Source of the DNA: an uncultured Bryobacteraceae bacterium
Lineage (GTDB): Bacteria > Acidobacteriota > Terriglobia > Bryobacterales > Bryobacteraceae
Assembly (NCBI GenBank): GCA_937924525.1
Contig: CALDSU010000006.1
Location: 25,350 to 89,349 of the forward strand
Reading direction: 5' to 3'
DNA: 64,000 nucleotides
Within the stretch, counting starts at the first letter, position 1. The number at the start of each line of letters is the position of its first letter. Shown here piece after piece: positions 9,726-19,438 of the stretch. Below the pieces are notes generated by a model. It worked only from the letters and a program-made list of their open reading frames with translations. It ran no database searches and was not told the origin of the DNA. The position numbers were made by a program, and so were the translations under genes.

Positions 9726-11177
9726 TCAACCCGTCAGTTCGCGCAGGACGTGGCCCTTGATGTCGGTGAGGCGGAAATCGCGCCCCTGGAACCTGAACGT
9801 CAGTTTGGTGTGATCCAGGCCCAGCAGGTGCAGGATGGTGGCATGCAGGTCGTGCGTCTCGATCGGCCTATCGAGGGGCGAGAAACCCAGTTCGTCGCTG
9901 GCGCCGATCGCCTGCCCGGCGGGCAGACCGCCTCCTGCCATCCAGAGCGAGAACGAATCGATGTGATGATTCCGGCCGATCTTGCCTTCTTCCCGCGCCT
10001 CGCCCATTGGCGTGCGGCCGAACTCGCCGCCCCAGATCACCAGCGTCCGGTCGAGCAGGCCGCGGCGCTTGAGGTCTTTCACGAGCGCCATCGAGGGCCG
10101 GTCGACTTCCCGGCAAACGTCGTCGAGCGGCTGGGAAAGGTCGGCGTGGTGATCCCAGTCGGTGTGATAAAGCTGCACGAACCGGACGCCGCGCTCCACC
10201 AGCCGGGCGGCCAGCAGGCAGTTATTGGCAAACGAGGCCTGCCCGGCTTCGACGCCGTACATCTCCAGCGTCTCCCGGCTTTCTTTCGAAAAATCGATCA
10301 GTTCCGGACCGCTGGTCTGCATGCGGTAGGCCATCTCGTAGGCGGCGATGCGCGTCGCAATTTCGGAGTCGCCGGTCTCGGCCAGACGCGCCAGGTTGAG
10401 TTCGCGGATGGTTTCGAGCGTCTGCTTTTGCGCACGCTCGGTGACGCCTTGGGGCCGGGAAAGATCCAGAATCGGATCGCCGGTGGAGCGGAAGGGGACT
10501 CCCTGGTAAACCGTCGGCAGGAAACCGCTGGCCCAAAGCGCGGCGCCGCCGCGGGGACCGCGCGGGCCGCTTTGCAGCACCACAAAGCCGGGCAGCTCCT
10601 GCGAGGGGCTGCCGACGCCGTAGGTGATCCACGCGCCCATGCTCGGTCGGCCGAACCGGAAGGAACCGGTGTTGGCGAAGCACTTGGCCGGACCGTGATT
10701 GAAGTTCTCTGTGTTGACGCCGTGGATCACGGTCAGTTCGTCGGCAATGCTCGCCGTGTGCGGCAGCAGTTCGGAAAAGTACAGCCCGTTCTTGCCATAG
10801 CGCTGGAACTTGCGGCGGGTGCCGAGCAGCTTGGGCTTTTCCTTGGAGAACGTGTCCATGAAGGCGAAACGCTTGCCTTTCAGGACCGAATCCGGCGTCG
10901 GCTGCGCGTCCAGTTCCTGGAGCTTAGGCTTGTAGTCAAACAGTTCCAGGTGGCTGGGACCGCCGGCCATGAACAGGTAGATGACATGGTCGATGCGAGG
11001 CGGGAAATGCGGAGGTTTTGGCGCCAGGGGACCGGCCGCCACGGCGGTCTGGGACGCCGACCAAAGCGCCCCATCGGTCAGCAGAGAAGCCAGCGCCACC
11101 CGGCCAAGGCCCATGCCGCAGCGACTGAAGAAGTGACGGCGGGTCTCGCGCTTTAGCGGGTTTTCTTCAAGCATCAC
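9726..11177 (-). CDS. DUF1501 domain-containing protein (paralog of neighbour)
   Basis: Tat-like RETRRHFFSRCGMGLGRVALASLL; VIYLFMAGGPSHLELFDYKPKL; GGEFGRTPMGE; HATILHLLGLDHTKLTFRFQGRDFRLTD. Confidence 0.9.
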   Translation of the reverse strand: MMLEENPLKRETRRHFFSRCGMGLGRVALASLLTDGALWSASQTAVAAGPLAPKPPHFPPRIDHVIYLFMAGGPSHLELFDYKPKLQELDAQPTPDSVLKGKRFAFMDTFSKEKPKLLGTRRKFQRYGKNGLYFSELLPHTASIADELTVIHGVNTENFNHGPAKCFANTGSFRFGRPSMGAWITYGVGSPSQELPGFVVLQSGPRGPRGGAALWASGFLPTVYQGVPFRSTGDPILDLSRPQGVTERAQKQTLETIRELNLARLAETGDSEIATRIAAYEMAYRMQTSGPELIDFSKESRETLEMYGVEAGQASFANNCLLAARLVERGVRFVQLYHTDWDHHADLSQPLDDVCREVDRPSMALVKDLKRRGLLDRTLVIWGGEFGRTPMGEAREEGKIGRNHHIDSFSLWMAGGGLPAGQAIGASDELGFSPLDRPIETHDLHATILHLLGLDHTKLTFRFQGRDFRLTDIKGHVLRELTG

Positions 11178-11178
11178 A

Positions 11179-13578
11179 TCACTCCCGGGTCAGAAAGTCG
11201 TCGAGATTCAGCACCACCCTGGCCAGTTGCGTCCACGCGGCGAACCGCGGCAGATCCCGCGCATCGGCGCCCAGTTGGCCGGCGAGTTCCGCCGCGGTTC
11301 CGGGTTCGGTCTGGAAAGCGTCCAGTTGCGCCGCCAGGAACGACTGCAAGCGTTCCTGTTCAACGCTGCTCGGCGGACGGCCGGCGGCCAGCAGGAACGC
11401 GCGCCGCAACCGCGCCCCGTCGTCGGATTCCTCGCGAAGCAGGCGCGCCGCCAGGCCCTGCGCGAATTCGACAAACGCCTCGTCGTTGAGCAACGTCAGC
11501 GCCTGGAGCGGAGTGTTGGAGCGCACGCGGCGCGTGCAGGACTGGGTGGCGTCGGGAGCGTCGAACACGATCAGGCCCGGATGCGGCGCCGAGCGCCAGA
11601 AGAACGTGTAGAGGCCCCGCCGGTAGCGGTCCGCGCCGGTTGCGGTCGGCCACTCGCGCTTCACCTGAGTCACCGACATGGCTCCTTCCGGAATCGGCGG
11701 GTAGACGCTCGGGCCGCCCACCGCGGGCGTCAGCAGGCCGCTGGCCGCCAGCGCCGCGTCGCGCACGATCTCGGCGTCCAGACGGAGGCGGGTCTGCCGG
11801 GCCAGCAGCTTGTTATAGGGATCCACTTCCGCGGCATCGTCGCGAACTTTCGAGGATTGCCGGTACACCGCCGACGTCACGATCAGGCGGTGGATTTCCT
11901 TCATGCTCCAGCGCCGGGCCACCAGTTCGCCCGCCAGCCAGTCGAGCAATTCGGGATGGGTGGGAGCCGCGCCCATGACGCCAAAGTCGTTCTCCGTCTC
12001 CACCAGGCCTTTTCCGAAAAAGTGCTGCCACCAGCGGTTCACCGTCACGCGCGGCGTCAGCGGGTTCGTGGGACTGACCAGCCAGCGCGCCAGGTCCAGG
12101 CGCGTGCCGCCTCCGGTTTCGATGGGCGGCAGCACCGCGAACCCGCCCGGCTTTACCGCGATTCCTTTGCGGAGGAAGTCCCCGCCCAGATGGATGTAGT
12201 TCTCCCGCGGCGTCGCGCGGTCGCGCATCACCAGCGCAACGGTCACCTTCGGCTCGCTGCGGCGCAGCGCGCGGAGATTCTTCACGCGCTCTTGCAGGCC
12301 CGGATCTTTCCCGGGTTCGGCCAGGTCTCCGCGGCGCGCCAGCGCCCGGACATACTGCACCAATTCCCGGCTCAGCGCGCGGAACTGCGCCCGGAAGGCC
12401 TCGCGCCGGACGGCCTCCTCCGGCGTGGGGATCTCCATCGTCGGCCGCCAATAGTCGGGCCGGTCGTCTTCGTGATCGATTTCGTCCGCCTGGTTGTAAA
12501 AGGCGAACATCTGGTAGAACTCTTTCTGCGTAATCGGGTCGTACTTATGATCGTGGCAGCGCGCGCAGCCCACGGTCAGGCCGAGAAAGACCGCGCCCGT
12601 GGTCGCGACGCGATCCGCCACCGCCTCCACGCGGTACTGTTCCCAGTCGATGCCCCCCTCGAAATTGCTGGGGGTGTTGCGGTGGAACCCCGTGGCGATC
12701 AGTTGCTCCTCGGTAGGATTCGGCAGCAGGTCGCCGGCGATCTGCTCGATGACGAACTGGTCGAACGGCATGTCGCGGTTGATGGCGCGAATCACCCAGT
12801 CGCGATACCGCCACATGGTGCGCGGGCTGTCAATGGTGTACCCGTCGGAGTCGGCGTAACGCGCCAGGTCGAGCCAGTGGCGGCCCCAGCGCTCGCCGTA
12901 ATGCGGCGAGGTCAGCAAACGTTCCACCAGCCGCTCGTAGGCGTCCGGCCGCGAGTCGGCGAGAAAGGCGGCGATCTCCTCCGGCGCCGGGGGAAGGCCG
13001 GTCAGATCGAGGCTGACCCGTCGCAGCAAGGTCAGCCGGTCCGCTTCGGGCGACGGCGGGAGCCGTTCCTTCTCGAGACGGGCCAGGATGAACCGGTCGA
13101 TCGGCGTGCGGACCCAGGCGGCATTCGCCACCGCGGGGGGCGCGTCGCGCTTCACCGGTTGAAAGGCCCAGTGCGTGGTCCCGGGCTTCTTCTTTGCCAA
13201 AGGCGCGGCGGACCAGGGGAGGCCCATGCCCACCCACTTCTTCAACGCCTCGACCTGCTCCGGTTTGAGCGGCCCCGCCGGCGGCATTTTCAGATCGCCG
13301 CTACGCAGGACGGCTTGAATCAGCAGGCTGTCTTCCGGCTGGCCCGGAATCGCGCCCGCGCCCCGGTTGCCGCCTTCGAGCAGCGCTTCGCGGGAGTCCA
13401 TCGCCAGACCGCTGGAGCGGTTGCCTGGGTTGTGGCAGCCCAGGCACTGCGCGCGCAGCAGCGGGCGGATGGTGGATTCGAAAAACGCCACGCCGCCGGG
13501 GTCTGCGGGCTGCGCCCACGCCGCCGCGGCGGCCAGCAGGAGCAAAGGTAGAAAGTTCCTCAGGGTGCTCGCGCGCAC
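11179..13578 (-). CDS. PSD1/DUF1549-DUF1553 protein with N-terminal planctomycete-type cytochrome domain
   Basis: Signal peptide; heme motif CLGCH; PTDRFILARLEKE-type DUF1549 segment; VNRWWQHFFGKGLVETENDFG...HPELLDWLA DUF1553 motif. Confidence 0.92.
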   Translation of the reverse strand: MRASTLRNFLPLLLLAAAAAWAQPADPGGVAFFESTIRPLLRAQCLGCHNPGNRSSGLAMDSREALLEGGNRGAGAIPGQPEDSLLIQAVLRSGDLKMPPAGPLKPEQVEALKKWVGMGLPWSAAPLAKKKPGTTHWAFQPVKRDAPPAVANAAWVRTPIDRFILARLEKERLPPSPEADRLTLLRRVSLDLTGLPPAPEEIAAFLADSRPDAYERLVERLLTSPHYGERWGRHWLDLARYADSDGYTIDSPRTMWRYRDWVIRAINRDMPFDQFVIEQIAGDLLPNPTEEQLIATGFHRNTPSNFEGGIDWEQYRVEAVADRVATTGAVFLGLTVGCARCHDHKYDPITQKEFYQMFAFYNQADEIDHEDDRPDYWRPTMEIPTPEEAVRREAFRAQFRALSRELVQYVRALARRGDLAEPGKDPGLQERVKNLRALRRSEPKVTVALVMRDRATPRENYIHLGGDFLRKGIAVKPGGFAVLPPIETGGGTRLDLARWLVSPTNPLTPRVTVNRWWQHFFGKGLVETENDFGVMGAAPTHPELLDWLAGELVARRWSMKEIHRLIVTSAVYRQSSKVRDDAAEVDPYNKLLARQTRLRLDAEIVRDAALAASGLLTPAVGGPSVYPPIPEGAMSVTQVKREWPTATGADRYRRGLYTFFWRSAPHPGLIVFDAPDATQSCTRRVRSNTPLQALTLLNDEAFVEFAQGLAARLLREESDDGARLRRAFLLAAGRPPSSVEQERLQSFLAAQLDAFQTEPGTAAELAGQLGADARDLPRFAAWTQLARVVLNLDDFLTRE

Positions 13579-13694
13579 TCTAGCTGCCTCCCGGAAGTCT
13601 TCTTAGTCTAGTAAATCGCTGGGGTTGGGCGCAAATCCAGGGTGCACCGCCGGCAGGCGGCTGAGAGTTTTGTTTCCCTCTTCGCACTACCACT

Positions 13695-15548
13695 GTGTGG
13701 GCCTGGGACCTGTCCGTTCTGACGCGTCTGCTCGATCCGTGGCTTGACCGCGCGATGTTGCCGCTGGTCTGCTGGGCGCTGCTGAATACGCTGGACGACC
13801 TGGTCATCGACTTGGCTTGGTGGTGGGGTTGGATCCGGGAGCGGCTCTTGCGCTGGCCGAAGGTTCCGTATCCGTTCGAGGCCGCGCTGGATCGGGCGCC
13901 CGTGCGGCGCATTGCGATCTTCGTGCCGCTGTGGCAGGAGCACGCCATTATTCAGGGCATGATCGAACACAACATCGCCGCCCTGCGCTATCCGGACTAC
14001 GAGTTCTTCATCGGCGCCTACCCGAACGACCCGGCGACGGTGCGCGCCATCCGAAAACTGGAGGCGCGGTTCGCGAACGTGCACCTCGCCTTGTGTCCCC
14101 ACGGCGGACCAACCTCGAAAGCTGACAACCTGAACGCGATTTACGCGGCCATGGTGGAATTCGAACGCACGCGCGGGCAGCGGCGTTTTGACTTGGTGGT
14201 GACCCATGACGCGGAGGACCTGATGCACCCCGAGTCCCTGCGCTGGGTGAACTATTATGCGCAGTTCTGCGACATGGTGCAGATTCCGGTCCTGCCGCTG
14301 CCCACCCCGCCCTGGCATTTCACCCATGGCGTCTACTGCGACGAGTTCGCCGAGTTTCAGAGCAAGGAGTTGCCGGCGCGTCAACTGTTGGGCGGGTTTC
14401 TGCCTTCATGCGGGGTCGGCACGGCTTTTTCCCGTGACATCATTGAACGCTCCCGCCGGCTCGGGAGGCCCTTCTTTGATCCATGCTGCCTGACGGAGGA
14501 TTACGAGAACGGCTTCCGCGTGCGGCGTCTGGGCGGCCGCCAGGTGTTCGTGCCCATCCGCCACCTGCACGGCGCGCCCGTAGCGACCCGGGAATACTTT
14601 CCGCGGCGATTCCGGCAGGCCGTCCGGCAGCGCACGCGGTGGATGACGGGCATCGCGCTGCAATCCTGGGAACTACACGGTTGGAACGATACCCTGTCGC
14701 AGGCGTACTGGTTCTGGCGCGACCGGAAAGGTCTGCTGGCCAGCCTGGCGGGGCCCTTCACCACCGTGCTGTTCGGGCGGGCCATTTACCGGTGGTGCTG
14801 CGTAGCCGGGGGGCCGCTGTGGGATTCCTCCGGGCCGGCGGGATGGATGGCCGGGGCGTTCGCCTTCTCCCTGGGCGTACAACTGGTCCACGTGGCGATG
14901 CGCATCGGTTTTGTGGCGCGCATCTACGGGCTAGGGTTCGCCCTGCTGGCGCCTCTGCGGCTTCCGTTCGGCACGCTCATCAACTTTTTGGCCGCTGTCT
15001 CGGCGGTGGCGCGCTACGCGGCGGCGCGGGTGCGCGGCCGGCAGTTGCAGTGGCTCAAGACCGAGCATTCCTATCCCGGGCGGGCGGCGCTGGCGGCACA
15101 CAAACGCAGGCTGGGGGAAATCCTCATCGAGTGGGGTTACCTGACCGCGCGGGAACTGGAAGCCGCGCTGACTTCGCGCCCGTACCATCGGCGGCTGGGC
15201 GAGCATCTGCTCACGCTCGGTTACGTGACGGAAGCACAGCTGTACCGTGCGCTCAGCCACCAGCAGGGAATTCCGCTCGAACAAGTGCCGCGGCGGGCGG
15301 TGTCCCGCCACGCCACCCGCGCCCTCCCCGTGGAGGTGGCGCGACGCTGGCAGGTGGTGCCCTTCCAGATTGAAGAAGGACACCTGTGCCTGGCCGGTCC
15401 CGAGCCCCCTGCGGACGCGATGCGCGCGGAACTGGCCAGGTACACTTCCCTGGGCCTGCGCTTTCATTGGGTGACGCCCAGCGCCTACGAAGAACTGCGG
15501 CGGGAGTTTCTGCCCAGCGCCGCAGCGGAGGAGGCGGGGGTCCGGTAA
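13695..15548 (+). CDS. NfrB-like family 2 glycosyltransferase with C-terminal MshEN/GspE_N-like domain
   Basis: GT2 core (FIGAYPNDPATVRAI, THDAEDLMHP, TEDYENGFRVRRLGGR, RQRTRWMTGI), TM segments, then RLGEILIEWGYLTARELEAAL and RLGEHLLTLGYVTEAQLYRALSHQQGIPL repeats. Confidence 0.85.
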   Translation: MWAWDLSVLTRLLDPWLDRAMLPLVCWALLNTLDDLVIDLAWWWGWIRERLLRWPKVPYPFEAALDRAPVRRIAIFVPLWQEHAIIQGMIEHNIAALRYPDYEFFIGAYPNDPATVRAIRKLEARFANVHLALCPHGGPTSKADNLNAIYAAMVEFERTRGQRRFDLVVTHDAEDLMHPESLRWVNYYAQFCDMVQIPVLPLPTPPWHFTHGVYCDEFAEFQSKELPARQLLGGFLPSCGVGTAFSRDIIERSRRLGRPFFDPCCLTEDYENGFRVRRLGGRQVFVPIRHLHGAPVATREYFPRRFRQAVRQRTRWMTGIALQSWELHGWNDTLSQAYWFWRDRKGLLASLAGPFTTVLFGRAIYRWCCVAGGPLWDSSGPAGWMAGAFAFSLGVQLVHVAMRIGFVARIYGLGFALLAPLRLPFGTLINFLAAVSAVARYAAARVRGRQLQWLKTEHSYPGRAALAAHKRRLGEILIEWGYLTARELEAALTSRPYHRRLGEHLLTLGYVTEAQLYRALSHQQGIPLEQVPRRAVSRHATRALPVEVARRWQVVPFQIEEGHLCLAGPEPPADAMRAELARYTSLGLRFHWVTPSAYEELRREFLPSAAAEEAGVR

Positions 15549-15613
15549 GCGCTGCCGCTTCCAGGCGAGAGCGGTGGTGCGCCCTGCGGGCGCTGCGTCC
15601 GTCCTGCCCCGGC

Positions 15614-18600
15614 TCAGAACCGGTAGAACAGCCCTACCTGCATTTGCCGCTCGCTGTCGCCCACCGTACTCATAAAGTAGCCGAAGATCACGGAATTGAT
15701 GTCCTGGTTCCGGGCGACGAACGCGGGCGAGTTGAAGACGTTGCGCGCTTCGAAGCGGAACTCGAGCGCGTGGGATTCAAACAGCCGGGTGGACTTGATC
15801 AGGGAAGCGTCGGCGGTAGCGATCCACGGTCCGTTGAAACGGCGCTGCTGGAGCGAGCCGACCGAGCCCGGTTCGGGGTTGAAGAACACCTGGGAGGCGA
15901 ACGGGCGCTCGCCGGGGTCCACCGCGCCGCGGCCGAACAGATTGGTGACGGACGCGGCGATCATCGTGGGCCCGAACCCGGTCTTGTGGAACCGGACGAC
16001 GTCCTTGAGTTGCGCCGCGTTCCGCAGGGTAACCGCCTGGTTGGTTTGGGCGCGGTTGACGAAGCCGGTGTAGGCGCCGGAAACCGTCATGGTTCCCCGT
16101 CCCGAGTAGATGGAGAACGGCGTGCCGGAGTTGGCGATGACCATGCCGCTCAGGCCCCAGCCTTCCCAAAACCGGCGGCCCAGGCGCGAGCGCCCGCGGG
16201 CCCAGCGGCCAAAGGGCAGTTCATAAAGGAAGTTGCCCTTGAGCACATGAGTCAGATCGAAGACCGCGCGGGCGCGTTCAATGGCGGGGTTGCCGGCATC
16301 GGCATAGGCTTCGAAGCGCGTGGCGCCCCAGTTGCGCGAATCGGTCAGCACCTTGCTGAACGCGTAGTTGGCCTGAAATTGCAGGCCGCGGCGGAGCCGC
16401 CGCTGGACCTCGGCCTGCAACCCGTGAAACGAAGTGTGGGAGCGGTTGGCGAGCAGGAAAGCGCCCCCCAGCGCCAGCGGATTCCGGTAAAGCGAGTTGG
16501 GCGGGAACCCGGCTACTTCGTACAGAGCGCCCAACTCGGCGGCTTCGCCGCGGCGGATGATCTCCCGCACGATCGGCGCCGTCAGGGCTCCTCCGCCCGG
16601 CAGGCGCGAGAGGTAAGGCAGGTTCTGGCTGCCGGCAATGGCCGGGTGGTAGCGCGGGTCGAAGACCCCCAGCGCATCCTGCGCCAGACGGCCGTTCTGG
16701 AGCGCGCGGCGGAAATCGTCGAGGAACCCGTCCTGCTGGAGGTTGATCTGGTTGTAGTCGACGGCGCGGAATCCCTTCAGCGCATGGCTGCCCACGTAGC
16801 GGACCTCCAGCAACATGCCCCGGACATCGCGCTGGATGCCCAGGTTCCACTGCTGCACGTACGGCGTGCGCAAGCCGGGATCGATCAGCGCCACGCCGGT
16901 GCCCACATCGTCGCCCACCGCGTCGCGGAGCCGCAGCGGGGCGCTGAACCTCGGCGCGGCGGGCGTCAAATTCTCATTCAGGAAGCGGACCTCATCGAAA
17001 AACGAGCGGGTAAGCGTGAGAAAGAGCCCGGGATTGAATTCCTGGGTGGCCGACGTGGCGCGAATGTGCTCGTCGTTGACGTAGTAGATGCCGTAGCCGG
17101 CCCGGAGCACCGTGCGGCGATTCCCCTTGAAGTCCCAGGCCAAGCCAAGCTGGGGCGCGAAGTTGTTCCGGTCCCGCGGGTACCAGGGCCGCCCGGCGGA
17201 GTTGCCGGAAAAGTCGAAACGGATGTCACTCCCCAGCGTCGCGACGGCGTCGCCGTTCACCAGTTGCGGGGCGAAGGCGAGACTGTCGCGCTCGGTCACC
17301 ACGCCGAACCAGTCGTAGCGCAAACCGGCGGTGACCGTCAGGCGCGGATGAGCACGCCAGGTGTCGAACACGTAGCCGGACCATTGGGGAAAGCTCAGCC
17401 GGCGCTCGTAGGGCGCACCGCTCGTGTAGCCGGAAGTGCGCGAGGTCGGATAGAACGAGGCGCTCGTGAAGCTGACCACCCCTGCCAGCGTGGTCGCCCA
17501 GGCATTGGCGCTGGCGACAGTGAACGCGTCCGCTCCGGGCAGCAGTTCGGCGGGAATGGCCCCGGCGGTAAAACCGAGCGAATAGGTAGGCAGCGTGAAC
17601 TGGTGATCGGAATAATTGGCCACCAGGCGCTGATACTGAAAACCGAACTGGAGCGAGTGCCGCCCCCGCATCCAACTGGCGTGATCCTGGAGCGAATACG
17701 CCTGGTCGCGGCGCGTTTCACCCAAAAAGGGGTTCACGGGGTTTGTAAAGAGCGGGGGAGCCGACGACAAGGGCAGCGTCGGCAGGTTGATCAGGCGGGA
17801 TCCCACGGGCTCGTTGGGACGGAGGTGGATGCGGAGCAGGTGCGCGCCGCCGCGCACTTCATTGGTGAACTGGGGGGTGGGATTCCAGCGCCACGCCGCC
17901 GATCCGAAGATGCGCCGGTCACCGCTGAACACCGGGATGTTCGCATAGCCCTCGGTATAGAAAAGCGGTTCGTCGCGCTCGTCGCGCGCGTAGTTGAAGC
18001 TGGCGGTGACGGCGTGGGTCGCGTTCAGGATCCAGTCGGGCTTGAGCAGCACGCTGTTGCGGTCGAGGTTGCGGCGGAGGGGAAACGAATAGCCGCCGGT
18101 GTTCAGCGGGATGCCAAAGAGCGAGTCGCCGCGCAGGTTGAGGTCGTTGATCCGGTCGGCGGGGGGCAAGGCGTTGAGCATCGCTTGCACGTCCGGGTGA
18201 ATGGGCGCTCCGGTCGCGCGGGGCAGGTCGAGTTGGCGGACGTTGCCGGCGTTGTCGAGGTAGCGGAAGAGTCCCTGGCGGATGGTGGCGGTGGGCAGCA
18301 CGCGCGTAACCTGGTTCCGCTGCCGCCGCCGGACCCCTTCGAAGGTGCCGTACAGCAGGAAACGGTCCTTCCGCACCGGTCCCTGCAACGCGGCGCCGAA
18401 CTGATTCTGGACGAAGGCGGGCTGTTCGAGCCCCCGGGAATTATCAAGCCAGTTGTTGGCCACCAGGGCTTTGTTGCGGTGATACCAGTACAGCGCCCCG
18501 TGGACCCGGTTGGTCCCGGAGGGCGTGACCAACACCACCTGCGAAGCGCCCATGGGCTGGGCCGCCGACGCGTTGGAGGTCAGCACCGTGAACTCCGAGA

Positions 18601-19354
18601 CGTGATCGAGATAAAAGCGGTTGAATTCGGAGCCGAGGGCGTTGTCGCGCGAAAGATTGGGTTGGATGTTGATGCCGTCGAGGGTGAGATTGGCGTACGA
18701 GGCGCGCTGTCCGTTGACGATGGTGGTGAGAAAAGTGTCCACCGCGACGAGGTTGATGCCCGCCTGGGTGCGGAGCAAGGCCATCGGGTCCCGGTCAATG
18801 GCGGGCAAGGCGCGCACCTGGTCCCGGGTGAAGGTGGAGGCGACTTCGACGCTCTCGGTGCGCGGCCCCTGTTGCTGCTCACTGATCTCGAGCGGCGCAG
18901 CCGTGGAGCCGAGGCCGAGCCGGAACTGCTCTCCCGCCACCACCACCGCCGCGGCCACGGGCGGCGCCGCGGCCTGCGCCTGGGGCGCGACCGTGGCCGC
19001 CGCCGCGCCAAAGGACCCGGTTTGCATCACCACGGGCGCGAGCAGCGTCTCCCGCGCGGGATCCACCTTGAGCGCCCGTACGGTCTGCCGCGCGAAGCCC
19101 TGGGCGTCGACGGTTAAATCATAAAACTCGGGGCGCAGCGCCGCGAACTGATAGCGCCCTTCCCGGTCGGTGCGGGTGGCGGCGACGGGTTGGCTGCCGG
19201 CGGGAAGATAAAGCCGCACGGCGGCGTCGGGCACCGGCGCGCCGGAGCCATCCACCACCTGTCCCGCGGCGCGGCCGGCCACCTGGGCAGACAGATTCCC
19301 CGCCCCGGCCAGAAAAAGTCCAGCCCAGCAAAAAAGCGCGCACCGTTTCGCCAT
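15614..19354 (-). CDS. TonB-dependent receptor, Oar-like, with N-terminal carboxypeptidase-regulatory-like domain
   Basis: Signal peptide MAKRCALFCWAGLFLAGAG; GAPVPDAAVRLYLPAGSQPVAATRTDREGRYQFAALRPEFYDLTVDAQGFA; plug domain; C-terminal QVGLFYRF. Confidence 0.9.
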   Translation of the reverse strand: MAKRCALFCWAGLFLAGAGNLSAQVAGRAAGQVVDGSGAPVPDAAVRLYLPAGSQPVAATRTDREGRYQFAALRPEFYDLTVDAQGFARQTVRALKVDPARETLLAPVVMQTGSFGAAAATVAPQAQAAAPPVAAAVVVAGEQFRLGLGSTAAPLEISEQQQGPRTESVEVASTFTRDQVRALPAIDRDPMALLRTQAGINLVAVDTFLTTIVNGQRASYANLTLDGINIQPNLSRDNALGSEFNRFYLDHVSEFTVLTSNASAAQPMGASQVVLVTPSGTNRVHGALYWYHRNKALVANNWLDNSRGLEQPAFVQNQFGAALQGPVRKDRFLLYGTFEGVRRRQRNQVTRVLPTATIRQGLFRYLDNAGNVRQLDLPRATGAPIHPDVQAMLNALPPADRINDLNLRGDSLFGIPLNTGGYSFPLRRNLDRNSVLLKPDWILNATHAVTASFNYARDERDEPLFYTEGYANIPVFSGDRRIFGSAAWRWNPTPQFTNEVRGGAHLLRIHLRPNEPVGSRLINLPTLPLSSAPPLFTNPVNPFLGETRRDQAYSLQDHASWMRGRHSLQFGFQYQRLVANYSDHQFTLPTYSLGFTAGAIPAELLPGADAFTVASANAWATTLAGVVSFTSASFYPTSRTSGYTSGAPYERRLSFPQWSGYVFDTWRAHPRLTVTAGLRYDWFGVVTERDSLAFAPQLVNGDAVATLGSDIRFDFSGNSAGRPWYPRDRNNFAPQLGLAWDFKGNRRTVLRAGYGIYYVNDEHIRATSATQEFNPGLFLTLTRSFFDEVRFLNENLTPAAPRFSAPLRLRDAVGDDVGTGVALIDPGLRTPYVQQWNLGIQRDVRGMLLEVRYVGSHALKGFRAVDYNQINLQQDGFLDDFRRALQNGRLAQDALGVFDPRYHPAIAGSQNLPYLSRLPGGGALTAPIVREIIRRGEAAELGALYEVAGFPPNSLYRNPLALGGAFLLANRSHTSFHGLQAEVQRRLRRGLQFQANYAFSKVLTDSRNWGATRFEAYADAGNPAIERARAVFDLTHVLKGNFLYELPFGRWARGRSRLGRRFWEGWGLSGMVIANSGTPFSIYSGRGTMTVSGAYTGFVNRAQTNQAVTLRNAAQLKDVVRFHKTGFGPTMIAASVTNLFGRGAVDPGERPFASQVFFNPEPGSVGSLQQRRFNGPWIATADASLIKSTRLFESHALEFRFEARNVFNSPAFVARNQDINSVIFGYFMSTVGDSERQMQVGLFYRF

Positions 19355-19438
19355 CTGTCCCCCCTCCGATGGTGACCAGTTCAGCGTATCAATTCCGGCG
19401 CGCGAGCGTGGTCCAGCAGGCGGGCTATCATCGGAAGG

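Noticed and set aside
9705-11156. 483-aa plus-strand ORF
   Set aside because: Antisense to the second DUF1501 gene.
11227-13551. 774-aa plus-strand ORF
   Set aside because: Antisense to the PSD1/cytochrome gene, whose motifs are unmistakable.
13647-13660. CCGCC-GGCA-GGCGG hairpin upstream of the glycosyltransferase
   Set aside because: Short GC-rich stem, expected by chance; no match to a c-di-GMP riboswitch consensus by eye.
15386-19117. 1243-aa plus-strand ORF
   Set aside because: Fully antisense to the TonB-dependent receptor; biased GHRVARLQ-rich composition is typical of antisense frames in high-GC DNA, with no recognisable domain.
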